From Caldatribacterium sp964426875 (GTDB lineage: Bacteria; Atribacterota; Atribacteria; Atribacterales; Caldatribacteriaceae): a DNA stretch of 64,000 bases. Below, one piece after another: positions 25,095-34,061 of this stretch. The translations under genes were made by a program, and so were the position numbers. A model generated the notes under the pieces. The model ran no database searches and was not told the origin of the DNA. It saw nothing but the letters and a program-made list of their open reading frames with translations. Numbering within the stretch: the first letter of the stretch is position 1; each line of letters starts with the position of its first letter. The stretch spans positions 124,001 to 188,000 of the forward strand of contig CAYRSB010000001.1 in NCBI GenBank assembly GCA_964426875.1. Reading direction: 5' to 3'.

Positions 25095-27042
25095 GATGCA
25101 GCGGGTGAGCATTGTGGCTCACCGTCGGAAAGAATCCGATGTTGTTACCCTCCTCCAAGACCTTGGAGTGATGGAAATCGATGTCGAAAGGAGTATCTCC
25201 TATGGTCCAGAGGAGTCTCCTATTTCTACTGAGGAAGTGGAACGTGTTCTTACAGAGATACGCTATTGCTTAGATTTTGTGGGGAGATATCGGAGAGAAA
25301 AGCCTTCTTTCCTTGAATCATTTTTTCCCGCTCCGGTTGAAGTCTCCAGAGAGGAATTTCTTCGCTGTCGTTTTAACCACATTCCGGTGTATCGTGCTTG
25401 TTCTTCGATTGAGGAACGTCTCAATAACCTTCGTACCATGATCAACAGATTAGTTGCTAATATTGATTTTCTCTCAAGACTTGAGAGTGTTCCTCTTCCT
25501 CTTGAGGATATTGGAGAAACCCGCCATACTCGAAGCGTTCTTCTGGAAGTTCCCAGTGAGAAAAAGATGTCTTTGAAGCAGAGGCTTTCCGAACGAGGAT
25601 CCTTGTGGTGTCTTGCAGAGTTTCCTTCTCGGGAACAAAGTGTTATTGTTTTTCTTTTGGTGCACAAGGATTTTGTGCCCGCTCTTGAAACAACTCTGCA
25701 GGAGGTCGGGGTTACTCCAGTGGCTTTTCCTCAAGCCTTCGAGGGGACCCCTAAGGAGGCGAAAGAGAGGCTCCGTATCAAAATTGAGACTCTTTCCACT
25801 GAGCGGGACATGCTTCTTGAGAAGGCCTCTTCTTACGTTCGTTTTGAACGGGATCTCAAGCTTGCCCACGATTACTATGTTTCGCTTCTCGAGCGAAGGA
25901 AAAAAGAACAGGAAATCCTGAGGACTAGAGAAACTATTGTTGTCAGCGGATGGGCAAAGGCGGAGGACATTCCCAAGATCGAGCAGTCTCTTAAGGCTTT
26001 GGGAAATGAATGGATTCTTTTCCGCCGAGACCCCCGCCCGGGGGAGAATGTCCCCATAGAACTTGTGAATAACTCTTGGATGAAGAACTTTGAAGTTTTA
26101 ACCAGGCTCTATGGACTTCCGAATTACTGGGAACTCGACCCCACACCTTTTCTTGCTCCCTTCTTTTTCCTCTTTTTTGGAATCTGTCTTGGGGACGTCA
26201 TCTACGGTCTTATTCTTGCCCTTTTAGGTTTTCTTGCCCCAAAGTTTATGAAGATTCCAGAAGGAACCCGGCGTTTCTTCCGCATGCTTGGATGGGGTGG
26301 AGTAGCCTCAATCATTGTGGGAATGGGAACTGGTTCCTGGCTGGGGGATACCCTTGATTATCTTCCAGGGTTTTTAAGTACCTTTACGCATCTTAAGCGG
26401 GCGCTCACCATCATAGACCCCATAACCAACCCCCTGCCGATGCTTGTTTTCTCTCTTGCCCTGGGTTTTATACAGGTTGTAGTAGGGCTTTTGGTGAGTT
26501 TTGTAAAGGAGTGGCGGAGAAAGAATTACGCTTCTGCAATCATGGACCATTTGGGATGGGTAGCTTTTCTTCTCGCCATTGTTCTTTACCTTGGTGCCAC
26601 ACAGATACCTTCCCTTAAGCCTTTGGCTACACCGCTTCTTTTAGGTACAGCGCTCTTTCTTGTAGCTACTCAGGGTAGGCAGAAGAAGAATCCCATCATG
26701 AAAGTTCTCTCAGGTATCATGAGTCTTTATGGGGTTATCTCATATATGGGAGATGTCCTCTCGTATTCTCGACTTTTTGCCCTTGGCCTTTCGAGCTCTA
26801 TCATTGCCATTCTGGCCCGAACACTGGGAGCTCTCTTTGGGACTTCACCATACATCGGTTGGCTTGTAGGGCTTTTAGTGGCCCTTCTTTTCAACGTCTT
26901 TAACTTGGTCATGAGTAGCCTTGGGGCCTTTGTACACTCGGCTCGTTTGCAATATGTAGAGTTTTTCACCAAGTTCTATGAAAACGGAGGGAAAGAGTTC
27001 CGACCCTTCGGCTATAAAACGAAGTATGTCAGAGTACAGTAA
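25081..27042 (+). CDS. ntpI: V-type ATPase subunit I (membrane stator subunit a)
   Basis: 653 residues. It starts MPVSRMQRVSIVAHRRKESD, typical of subunit I. The first 350 residues are a soluble coiled-coil arm and the rest has about seven to eight membrane segments, with FFFLFFGICLGDVIYGL, MGDVLSYSRLFALGLSSSII and FVHSARLQYVEFFTKFYENG matching the conserved ion-channel half. An arginine in SYSRLFALG is the expected stator residue facing the proteolipid ring. The start overlaps the previous gene by 14 bases. Confidence 0.93.
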   Translation: MPVSRMQRVSIVAHRRKESDVVTLLQDLGVMEIDVERSISYGPEESPISTEEVERVLTEIRYCLDFVGRYRREKPSFLESFFPAPVEVSREEFLRCRFNHIPVYRACSSIEERLNNLRTMINRLVANIDFLSRLESVPLPLEDIGETRHTRSVLLEVPSEKKMSLKQRLSERGSLWCLAEFPSREQSVIVFLLVHKDFVPALETTLQEVGVTPVAFPQAFEGTPKEAKERLRIKIETLSTERDMLLEKASSYVRFERDLKLAHDYYVSLLERRKKEQEILRTRETIVVSGWAKAEDIPKIEQSLKALGNEWILFRRDPRPGENVPIELVNNSWMKNFEVLTRLYGLPNYWELDPTPFLAPFFFLFFGICLGDVIYGLILALLGFLAPKFMKIPEGTRRFFRMLGWGGVASIIVGMGTGSWLGDTLDYLPGFLSTFTHLKRALTIIDPITNPLPMLVFSLALGFIQVVVGLLVSFVKEWRRKNYASAIMDHLGWVAFLLAIVLYLGATQIPSLKPLATPLLLGTALFLVATQGRQKKNPIMKVLSGIMSLYGVISYMGDVLSYSRLFALGLSSSIIAILARTLGALFGTSPYIGWLVGLLVALLFNVFNLVMSSLGAFVHSARLQYVEFFTKFYENGGKEFRPFGYKTKYVRVQ

Positions 27043-27057
27043 GGGAGGTTGTTGCTC

Positions 27058-27534
27058 GTGGTTGTAGACGGACTGGTCTTTGCACTTTTGGGTTCAGCAC
27101 TCGCCATCGGTCTTGCGGGAACCGGTTCAGCAATCGGTGTAGGGATTGCCGGTCAAGTCGGTGCTGGAGTAATGACAGAGGACCCGGGAAAATTTGGTCA
27201 GGTTCTCCTTCTCCAGGCCTTGCCGGGAACGCAAGGAATCTATGGACTTCTGGCAGGATTTTGGGTGCTTATAAAACTTGGCCTTTTTGGGGGGACGCCA
27301 ACTGCGGTGACCGTGGCTCAGGGCATGCAGATCATGTTTGCCTGTTTGCCCATAGCCATTGTAGGGCTTCTTTCAGCCATTGCTCAGGGAAAGACGGCTG
27401 CTGCTTCCATTGGCCTTATCGCCCGTCGTCCTGAAGAAACAGGGAAGGCCATCATCCTTCCCGCCATGGTAGAAACCTACGCCGTTTTGTCGCTCCTTGC
27501 CACCATTCTTCTCCTCAATTCCATAAAGCTCTGA
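27058..27534 (+). CDS. ntpK: V-type ATPase proteolipid subunit K with Na+-type ligand set
   Basis: 158 residues, four membrane helices from two fused hairpins, the size of Enterococcus hirae NtpK. LPGTQG (L55, T58, Q59), AQGK (Q110) and AMVETYA (E139) correspond to the five Na+ ligands known in the E. hirae ring (Leu61, Thr64, Gln65, Gln110, Glu139). Na+ translocation is therefore predicted rather than H+. The GTG at 27058 lies nine bases after GGGAGG; TTG codons at 27049 and 27052 are alternatives. Confidence 0.93.
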   Translation: MVVDGLVFALLGSALAIGLAGTGSAIGVGIAGQVGAGVMTEDPGKFGQVLLLQALPGTQGIYGLLAGFWVLIKLGLFGGTPTAVTVAQGMQIMFACLPIAIVGLLSAIAQGKTAAASIGLIARRPEETGKAIILPAMVETYAVLSLLATILLLNSIKL

Positions 27535-27545
27535 GGGGTGGGTGT

Positions 27546-28142
27546 ATGTCTCTGGAAGACATTTTGAAGCGGATTGAGGAAGAAGCCGCTTCTCGGAAGA
27601 TGCTTATTCTTGAGAATGCCCATAGAGAGGCTGCTCTTCGCAGAGAAAAGGCCAGAGAAGTCATCGAACGGGAAGCCGAGGCCTTTGTGGAGAGAAGAAA
27701 GAGGGAGATAGAACTCAAAGTTCAGAGAATGCTTGCCGAGGCCAGGCTTTGGGGAAGAAACGAACTCAGTAGAGTCAAGTGGGAAGCTTTGAGAACATTA
27801 CGGAAAGAACTCGAGAGCCTTCTTCTTCAGGCCATAGAAAAACAGTATGTTCTATGGTGGAAAGGGGTACTCCTCAAGGCTGTGGAGAGTGGGGAAGAAG
27901 AAGTGTGGATGTTTCCTCAAGAAGCCGAACGGCTTGGTCCTCGTTTTCTTGAGGATATTAACGCTTCTTTGGGATATCGTCTCTCTTTTGGAGGTGTTCT
28001 TGGGGACTCTCCTGAGCGGGGTTTCCTCCTCAAAAAGGGTGGTATGACAGTGGATGTGAGCCTCAGAGCTATTCTCGATGGATTCTTTCGCCAAAACGAA
28101 CGTGAGATTTTGGAGACACTTTTTCAGGGTGTTGAGGTATGA
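27546..28142 (+). CDS. ntpE: V-type ATPase subunit E (peripheral stalk)
   Basis: 198 residues. The N-terminal half is a charged helix (SLEDILKRIEEEAASRKMLI) and the C-terminal part a globular domain with GGVLGDSPERGFLLKKGG, corresponding to the conserved GG-x-x region of subunit E that binds the catalytic head. It pairs with the coiled-coil subunit encoded first in the operon. GAGGGGTGGG precedes the ATG. Its stop overlaps the start of subunit C. Confidence 0.88.
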   Translation: MSLEDILKRIEEEAASRKMLILENAHREAALRREKAREVIEREAEAFVERRKREIELKVQRMLAEARLWGRNELSRVKWEALRTLRKELESLLLQAIEKQYVLWWKGVLLKAVESGEEEVWMFPQEAERLGPRFLEDINASLGYRLSFGGVLGDSPERGFLLKKGGMTVDVSLRAILDGFFRQNEREILETLFQGVEV

Positions 28143-29146
28143 AGGCTAATTCAGACTATGCCTATCTCGTCGGTAGAGTTCGAGCCTTAGAACGGAGTCT
28201 TCTTGAACCAAAGACCTTTGATGCCCTTTTGCGGGCTGAGGATCTGGATCAGGCCCTTCGAATAGTGGCTGAAATCCCCTACCTTGGTGAATCTTTCCAG
28301 AACATTTCTCCTACCCCTAAAACGATCGACAGAGTTCTCACTGGACACTTCTTTGGTATCGTGAGTGATTTTGCCAAGAGTCAGGGAGGAGAAGAGGTAA
28401 CTGCCTTTTTTCTTCTGGGGTTTGATGTTACTGCTTTGAAGCTTGCTGTAAAGCATTTCATGGCCAGAAGGCCCTTTGAATGGACCTATCCGGGTTTCCT
28501 TGATCCCCGTCGGGTTCTTCGCTTTTTGAGTGGGGAGACCGAGTACTTTTCTGATCCCCTTGCTCAGGCTCTTTGGGAAGTGCAGGAACTTTTAGAAGCC
28601 CGTCCCGGGTATGCTCAGGGAGTGGAGTTTCTCCTCGATCGCTTTTTCTTGAAGCAAGTGTACAACCTTGCCGAACGCACCGAGGGACCCCTTAAAAAGT
28701 GGTATCAAGCCTTTGTGGTCTTTTCCTACCTTCGGGGGACCTTCAGGGCTCGTTATGAAGAAAGAAAGCCTGACGCTCTTCGTCTCCTTTATTTTGCGAA
28801 CCCTCTTATTCGGGAGAAAGACCTTTTAGAGCTTCTCTCCCTTCCTGAGGACAAAGTTCCAGATTACCTTGAGTACCTGGGTTTTGCCTTTGTCCTTCCG
28901 GAAAAAGAGATTTTTCGAGACGACCCGTACTATCTTGCCGAGATGGAAAAGAGAATGGATAACGAGCTCCTTTTCTGGGTCCGAAAGTATCGTCGAGAGA
29001 CCTTTGGTCCTGAACCGGTTTTCGGTTTTCTTTTTGCCAAATCGATTGACGTGAAGAACCTCCGAATCCTTCTTGATGGTAAGTATTTCTATATCGAGGG
29101 AGATATTCTACGACGAAAGCTTCGGGAGTGTTACTATGAGCAGTAA
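28139..29146 (+). CDS. ntpC: V-type ATPase subunit C (AC39/d-like)
   Basis: 335 residues, nearly all helical. YAYLVGRVRALERSLLEPKT at the start and FGFLFAKSIDVKNLRILLDG near the end match the AC39/NtpC family, the funnel that couples the central stalk (D and F subunits) to the proteolipid ring. It sits between the E and F genes with overlaps on both sides, the usual bacterial V-ATPase order. Confidence 0.9.
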   Translation: MKANSDYAYLVGRVRALERSLLEPKTFDALLRAEDLDQALRIVAEIPYLGESFQNISPTPKTIDRVLTGHFFGIVSDFAKSQGGEEVTAFFLLGFDVTALKLAVKHFMARRPFEWTYPGFLDPRRVLRFLSGETEYFSDPLAQALWEVQELLEARPGYAQGVEFLLDRFFLKQVYNLAERTEGPLKKWYQAFVVFSYLRGTFRARYEERKPDALRLLYFANPLIREKDLLELLSLPEDKVPDYLEYLGFAFVLPEKEIFRDDPYYLAEMEKRMDNELLFWVRKYRRETFGPEPVFGFLFAKSIDVKNLRILLDGKYFYIEGDILRRKLRECYYEQ

Positions 29147-29474
29147 GACATATTTCGCCTTTGTAGGAGGAGAGGAAAGAGCACTTTGCTTTCGGGGGAT
29201 GGGGTTTGACGTTTTCCCTGCTCGTACTGTCGAAGAGCTCTTTCCCTTGCTACCCATTCTTCGACGTAATCAGTACGCCATTATTTTCACTGAATGGCGA
29301 TTTTATAACGCTGTAAAGGAACATTTTGAAGACCTGCGCAGCGAGGCCTTGCCCGTCATCTGTGCTATTCCCACAAGTACCCGCGAGGTGGGTAGAGGCG
29401 GTGACATTATGCGAAGACTTGTCGAGATGGCTATTGGAAGCAGTATTCTCATTCGGGGAGAGGAAAAGCAGTGA
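29136..29474 (+). CDS. ntpG: V-type ATPase subunit F (central stalk)
   Basis: 112 residues. SSKTYFAFVGGEERALCFRG, then YAIIFTEWRFYNAV and LPVICAIPTS follow the Rossmann-like subunit F pattern (TGD-like start, ITE, P-IPS). It binds subunit D in the rotating central stalk. The ATG at 29136 overlaps the end of subunit C by 11 bases. Its stop shares bases with the ATG of subunit A (TGATG). Confidence 0.85.
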   Translation: MSSKTYFAFVGGEERALCFRGMGFDVFPARTVEELFPLLPILRRNQYAIIFTEWRFYNAVKEHFEDLRSEALPVICAIPTSTREVGRGGDIMRRLVEMAIGSSILIRGEEKQ

Positions 29475-31252
29475 TGGAGCGAAAGGGAATGATTCTCAGC
29501 GTTAACGGTCCGGTTGTTGTGGCGGTAGACCTTCCGGGTGCAAAGATGTACGACATGGTGAAAGTAGGAGAGAAGCGGTTGGTCGGAGAGATCATCGGCA
29601 TTCACAACGACAAAGTAACCATTCAGGTTTATGAAGAGACGGCCGGACTTCGCCCCGGAGAGCCTGTAGAGTCCACTTACGAACCGCTGAGTGTAGAACT
29701 CGGCCCGGGTCTCATTGGACGCATCTTTGATGGGACCCAGAGGCCTCTTGAGTTTATTCGTGAGAGAGCCGGTGATTTTATTGCCCGAGGGATGGAGCTC
29801 CCCGCTCTCGATCGGGAGAAGAAGTGGGACTTCAAACCTCTTGTTAATGCGGACGATTCTGTAGAGGGAGGAGACATACTGGGGGTGGTACAGGAGTCGA
29901 AAACCGTTACCCATAGAGTCATGGTTCCTCCCAGAATTTCTGGACGAGTGAAAGAAATACGAAGCGGGTCCTTTACCGTAGAAGAAGTTGTTGCGATTAT
30001 TGAAGACGAGAGGGGCGAGGAGGTTCCTCTGACTCTCATGCAGCGTTGGCCGGTACGAACACCTCGTCCGTATCGTCGAAAGATGGAGCTTGACGAGCCA
30101 CTCATCACCGGGCAGCGGGTGATCGATACCTTTTTCCCCATTGCTAAGGGGGGAGTAGCCTGTATCCCCGGGCCCTTCGGAAGCGGGAAAACGGTAGTGC
30201 AGCACCAACTTTCCAAGTGGTCTGATGCCGATGTCATCATCTTCATCGGTTGCGGGGAACGAGGAAACGAGATGACTGATGTTCTTATGGAATTTCCTGA
30301 ACTCGTCGACCCCTATACCGGGGAGCCCCTTATGCAGCGGACGGTGCTCGTCGCCAACACCTCCAACATGCCTGTAGCAGCTCGAGAGGCCTCGGTCTAC
30401 ACGGGAATCACCATCGCAGAGTACTTCCGAGACATGGGGTACAAAGTAGCCCTTATGGCTGACTCTACCTCCCGGTGGGCCGAAGCAATGCGGGAAATCT
30501 CAGGGCGCCTTGAGGAAATGCCGGGAGACGAGGGATTCCCTGCCTATTTAGGGAGCCGTATTGCCAGCTTCTACGAACGATCTGGAAAGGTGGAGTGCTT
30601 GGGAAAGGACGGTCGAGTGGGTTCCTTGAGCGTTATTGGAGCAGTGTCTCCCCCCGGGGGGGACCTTTCTGAGCCCGTAACGCAGAATACTTTGCGAGTG
30701 GTGCAGGTGTTCTGGGGGCTTGAAGACCGTCTGGCCTACAAAAGGCACTTCCCGGCCATTAACTGGCTTCTTAGCTACTCCCTGTACCTGAAACATCTTG
30801 AGGATTTCTTGAGAAAGAACGTAGCTCCTGACTTCTCTGAAAACAGGGCTCTGGCCATGCGTATTTTGCAGCAAGAAGCAGAACTTGAAGAGGTCGTCCG
30901 CCTTGTGGGCGTAGAGTCTCTCTCCTTTAGAGAGCGCTTCATTCTTGAAGTAGCCCGTTCCATTCGAGAGGACTTTCTGCAGCAGAATGCTTTTCATGAA
31001 GTCGATACCTTTACTTCTTTGCGAAAGCAGTATTTGATGCTTCGAGTCATCCTCACGTACTATCACGAGGGCCTCAAGGCTTTGGAAAAGGGCCTTGCAC
31101 TGCGGGATATTCTGAGCATTTCTGCTCGAGAGAGAATAGGAAGGATGAAGTACGTTCCGGAATCAGAGCTTGAGAGGATAGAGGGGCTTGAAGAAGAAAT
31201 TAGAGAGGAACTCAGTGCGAAGATAAGAGGAGAGGTCGAGACCAATGTATAA
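29474..31252 (+). CDS. ntpA: V-type ATPase catalytic subunit A
   Basis: 592 residues. GPFGSGKTVVQHQ (Walker A, residues 233-240), the V-type non-homologous region at roughly 110-200, DSTSRWAEAMREISGRLEEMPGDEGFPAYL-like sequence and SVIGAVSPPGGDLSEPVT are catalytic A-subunit signatures. It hydrolyses or synthesises ATP in the A3B3 head. GTG at 29471 is an alternative start three bases upstream. It overlaps subunit B by 8 bases. Confidence 0.97.
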   Translation: MERKGMILSVNGPVVVAVDLPGAKMYDMVKVGEKRLVGEIIGIHNDKVTIQVYEETAGLRPGEPVESTYEPLSVELGPGLIGRIFDGTQRPLEFIRERAGDFIARGMELPALDREKKWDFKPLVNADDSVEGGDILGVVQESKTVTHRVMVPPRISGRVKEIRSGSFTVEEVVAIIEDERGEEVPLTLMQRWPVRTPRPYRRKMELDEPLITGQRVIDTFFPIAKGGVACIPGPFGSGKTVVQHQLSKWSDADVIIFIGCGERGNEMTDVLMEFPELVDPYTGEPLMQRTVLVANTSNMPVAAREASVYTGITIAEYFRDMGYKVALMADSTSRWAEAMREISGRLEEMPGDEGFPAYLGSRIASFYERSGKVECLGKDGRVGSLSVIGAVSPPGGDLSEPVTQNTLRVVQVFWGLEDRLAYKRHFPAINWLLSYSLYLKHLEDFLRKNVAPDFSENRALAMRILQQEAELEEVVRLVGVESLSFRERFILEVARSIREDFLQQNAFHEVDTFTSLRKQYLMLRVILTYYHEGLKALEKGLALRDILSISARERIGRMKYVPESELERIEGLEEEIREELSAKIRGEVETNV

Positions 31253-32633
31253 GGAGTTTGTGACCATCTCTGAGGTAGCAGGGCCACTCCTCACCGTGGA
31301 GCAGGTGGAGGACGCCCGCTATATGGAAATTGTAGAGATCGAGCTTCAAGACGGAACCCAGCGCCGTGGTCAGGTCCTCATGACAAGTAGAGGCAAGGCC
31401 CTGGTGCAGGTCTTTGAGGGTACGGAAGGCATCGGTATTGGTCAGAGCAAAGTGAGATTTTTGGGTAGGGTGATGGAGCTCCCCGTTTCCCCCGACATTC
31501 TGGGGCGAGTTTTCAGTGGTTCGGGTGTTCCTCTTGATGGAGGACCAGAAATCGTTCCGGAAGAGCGACTCGATATTAACGGTAACCCTATCAATCCTGT
31601 GGCTCGGGATTACCCTACTGACTTTATCCAAACAGGAATTTCGGCCATTGACGGCCTGAATACCCTGGTACGAGGACAAAAGCTTCCCATTTTCTCGGGC
31701 TCGGGGCTTCCCCACGCCCGTCTGGCAGCTCAAATCGCCCGACAGGCAAGGGTGCTCAAGGGGGAAGAGAAATTTGCCGTGGTTTTTGGAGCTTTGGGTA
31801 TTACTTTTGAAGAAGCCAATTACTTCATATCCGAGCTTCGCAATACCGGAGCCATTGAGCGCTCGGTTCTTTTCGTGAACCTGGCCAGTGACCCGGCGGT
31901 TGAGCGGATCATTACTCCCCGCATGGCCCTAACGGCGGCAGAATTCCTGGCCTTTGAGATGGACATGCACGTTCTCGTTATCCTCACTGACATGACGAAT
32001 TACTGTGAAGCTCTGCGAGAGATATCGGCAGCTCGAAGAGAGGTTCCAGGAAGACGAGGATACCCTGGCTATCTCTATACGGATCTTGCGACCATGTACG
32101 AACGAGCTGGGCGCATTCGGGGGAAGAAGGGTTCCATCACCCAGATACCTATCCTCACCATGCCCGAAGATGATAAGACCCATCCTATTCCCGACCTTAC
32201 CGGCTATATTACCGAGGGGCAGATTATACTGAGCCGTCAACTCTATCGAAAAGGAATCTATCCCCCCATTGATGTTTTGCCTTCGCTCTCCCGTTTGCGA
32301 GACAAAGGGATCGGTCCAGGAAAAACACGGGAGGATCATGCCGATGTGGCGAATCAACTCTTCGCTGCCTATGCCCGTGGTCGGGAAGCAGAGGAATTGG
32401 CCACCATCCTTGGAGAAGCTTCGCTTACCGAGCTCGATCGTCTCTACATGAAGTTTGCTGATCAATTTGAAGAACGGTTTGTACAACAGGGAGAGTACGA
32501 AAATCGGAGTATTGGGGAAACTTTGGAGATCGGTTGGGACCTCTTGCGTATGCTACCCCGAGAGGAGCTCAAAAGAATTCGCGACGAGTACCTTGAACGT
32601 TTTTACGGCAGGAAGACTGGGGAAGAAGGCTGA
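31245..32633 (+). CDS. ntpB: V-type ATPase regulatory subunit B
   Basis: 462 residues. It matches the non-catalytic nucleotide-binding B subunit: FSGSGLPHARLAAQIARQA replaces the Walker A, and ILTDMTNYCEALREIS, PGRRGYPGYLYTDLATMYERAG and PDLTGYITEGQI are hallmark stretches. It alternates with subunit A in the head. Confidence 0.97.
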   Translation: MYKEFVTISEVAGPLLTVEQVEDARYMEIVEIELQDGTQRRGQVLMTSRGKALVQVFEGTEGIGIGQSKVRFLGRVMELPVSPDILGRVFSGSGVPLDGGPEIVPEERLDINGNPINPVARDYPTDFIQTGISAIDGLNTLVRGQKLPIFSGSGLPHARLAAQIARQARVLKGEEKFAVVFGALGITFEEANYFISELRNTGAIERSVLFVNLASDPAVERIITPRMALTAAEFLAFEMDMHVLVILTDMTNYCEALREISAARREVPGRRGYPGYLYTDLATMYERAGRIRGKKGSITQIPILTMPEDDKTHPIPDLTGYITEGQIILSRQLYRKGIYPPIDVLPSLSRLRDKGIGPGKTREDHADVANQLFAAYARGREAEELATILGEASLTELDRLYMKFADQFEERFVQQGEYENRSIGETLEIGWDLLRMLPREELKRIRDEYLERFYGRKTGEEG

Positions 32634-32640
32634 TGGTCTC

Positions 32641-33255
32641 GTGAGACTCAACGTTAACCCTAACCGCATGGAGCTTATGAAGCTCAAGAACCGTCTGGCT
32701 ATGGCCCGGAGGGGGTATAAACTCCTCAAGGACAAGCTTGATGCTCTTGTCCAAGATTTTGTTCGTATTGTGCGGGAGAATGCCAACCTTCGCCAGGAGA
32801 TAGAGCAGGAAATTGTAAAGGCCTTTGAGGCCCAGAACGTTGCCTCCCTCATGCTTTCTGAGGCTGATAAGGACCTTGTCACCCTTGTGTCTCAACAGCG
32901 TCTTCTTCTTGAAGTTCGAACCCGCTACCTTACCGGTGTCCGGGTACCTCACTTTGAGGTAAAAGTCGAAGGGGACCCCTTTGCATACGGCGTTGTGAAT
33001 ACTCCTGCCGAGATCGACGCTGCTTTCCGATCCTTCTTCCGGGTTTTGCCCCTCATGGTTCGTCTGGCAGAGGCAGAGAAGACAATAGAGCTCCTTGCAG
33101 TAGAGATAGAGAAAACCCGCCGAAGGGTGAATGCTCTGGAGTACGTCCTCATTCCCAATCTTGAGGAGACCATAAAGTACATTCAGCTCAAGCTCGAAGA
33201 GCTTGTTCGCTTCTCTATCACGAGTATCATGCGGATAAAGGGGTCGATGCGCTAA
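32641..33255 (+). CDS. ntpD: V-type ATPase subunit D (central stalk)
   Basis: 204 residues. VNPNRMELMKLKNRLAMARR followed by GYKLLKDKLDAL is the subunit D N-terminal signature, and the C-terminal helix (RRVNALEYVLIPNLEETIKY) is equally typical. It forms the rotating coiled-coil axle. The GTG at 32641 is chosen as the family-like start, seven bases after the end of subunit B. Last ATPase gene of the operon. Confidence 0.92.
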   Translation: MRLNVNPNRMELMKLKNRLAMARRGYKLLKDKLDALVQDFVRIVRENANLRQEIEQEIVKAFEAQNVASLMLSEADKDLVTLVSQQRLLLEVRTRYLTGVRVPHFEVKVEGDPFAYGVVNTPAEIDAAFRSFFRVLPLMVRLAEAEKTIELLAVEIEKTRRRVNALEYVLIPNLEETIKYIQLKLEELVRFSITSIMRIKGSMR

Positions 33256-33257
33256 AA

Positions 33258-33986
33258 TTGCGAGTGGCCATTTTCTCTGATATTCATGGAAATTTCGATG
33301 CTTTGCGAGTAGTTTCCCAGGAACTCGCGGAGGATGACTTCCTTATCGTTTTGGGTGACGTCGTTGGGTACGGGGCGGAGCCTGAGCTCTGTGTTCAATG
33401 GGTGAAGGAAAGGAAAGCTCAGGTCATTTTGGGAAACCATGAGGCCTGTCTTTTGGGGAAAATGCCCCTTTCCTGGTTTAACCCGGCTGCAGCGCAGGCC
33501 ATTATGTGGACGAAGGAACACCTAAGTGGAGGGAGTCTTTCCTTTCTCGAGGGCCTTCCCTCTTTTTTGACCTTCCCGGATTACCTTTGTGTTCACGGTA
33601 GCCCCCGGGAGCCAACCGAGGAGTACATTGTGGATCCCTGGCAAGCCCGGGAGATTTTTGAGGAACGGAAAGATTTCTCCCTGTGCTTTTTCGGCCATAC
33701 CCACGTTGCCGAAGGGTATTTGTGGGGGAAAAACAGGGTTGGGCGAGTCTCCTTTTTGAAAGGAGGGGTGATCTCTCTCGAACCGGGGTTTCGATATCTC
33801 ATAAACTGTGGAAGCGTGGGGCAGCCGAGGGATGGAAATCCTCAGGCAAGTTTTGGCTTCTTCTTTGTGGAAGAGAGACGCATTGAGATCCGAAGGATAG
33901 AGTATGACGTTGAGGCTGCCATGCAGAAGATTCTTGACGCCAGGCTTCCCGAGGTTTTAGCCTATCGTCTTGGAGTGGGAAGGTGA
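33258..33986 (+). CDS. Calcineurin-like metallophosphoesterase (YfcE/MJ0936-type)
   Basis: 242 residues. FSDIHGN, GDVVGYG, GNHE and GHTHV supply the five metal-binding motifs of the calcineurin-like family, and INCGSVGQPRDGNP matches the common C-terminal motif of protein-phosphatase-like single-domain members. It is probably a cytoplasmic phosphodiesterase or phosphatase of unknown substrate. The TTG start at 33258 is two bases after the subunit D stop codon, so it is likely co-transcribed with the ATPase. Confidence 0.88.
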   Translation: MRVAIFSDIHGNFDALRVVSQELAEDDFLIVLGDVVGYGAEPELCVQWVKERKAQVILGNHEACLLGKMPLSWFNPAAAQAIMWTKEHLSGGSLSFLEGLPSFLTFPDYLCVHGSPREPTEEYIVDPWQAREIFEERKDFSLCFFGHTHVAEGYLWGKNRVGRVSFLKGGVISLEPGFRYLINCGSVGQPRDGNPQASFGFFFVEERRIEIRRIEYDVEAAMQKILDARLPEVLAYRLGVGR

Positions 33987-33994
33987 GAATCTCC

Positions 33995-34024
33995 TTGACA
34001 AAAGGAGAAACAAGGTGATACTTT
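33995..34024 (+). promoter_or_regulatory. Promoter of the branched-chain amino acid-type ABC operon
   Basis: A perfect TTGACA at 33995-34000, an 18-base spacer, and TACTTT at 34019-34024 preceded by TG. It lies 38 bases before the chosen start of the binding protein. Confidence 0.6.
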
Positions 34025-34061
34025 TAGCCTATCAAAGCTCTCTAAAGAAGGAGGAATGGTT

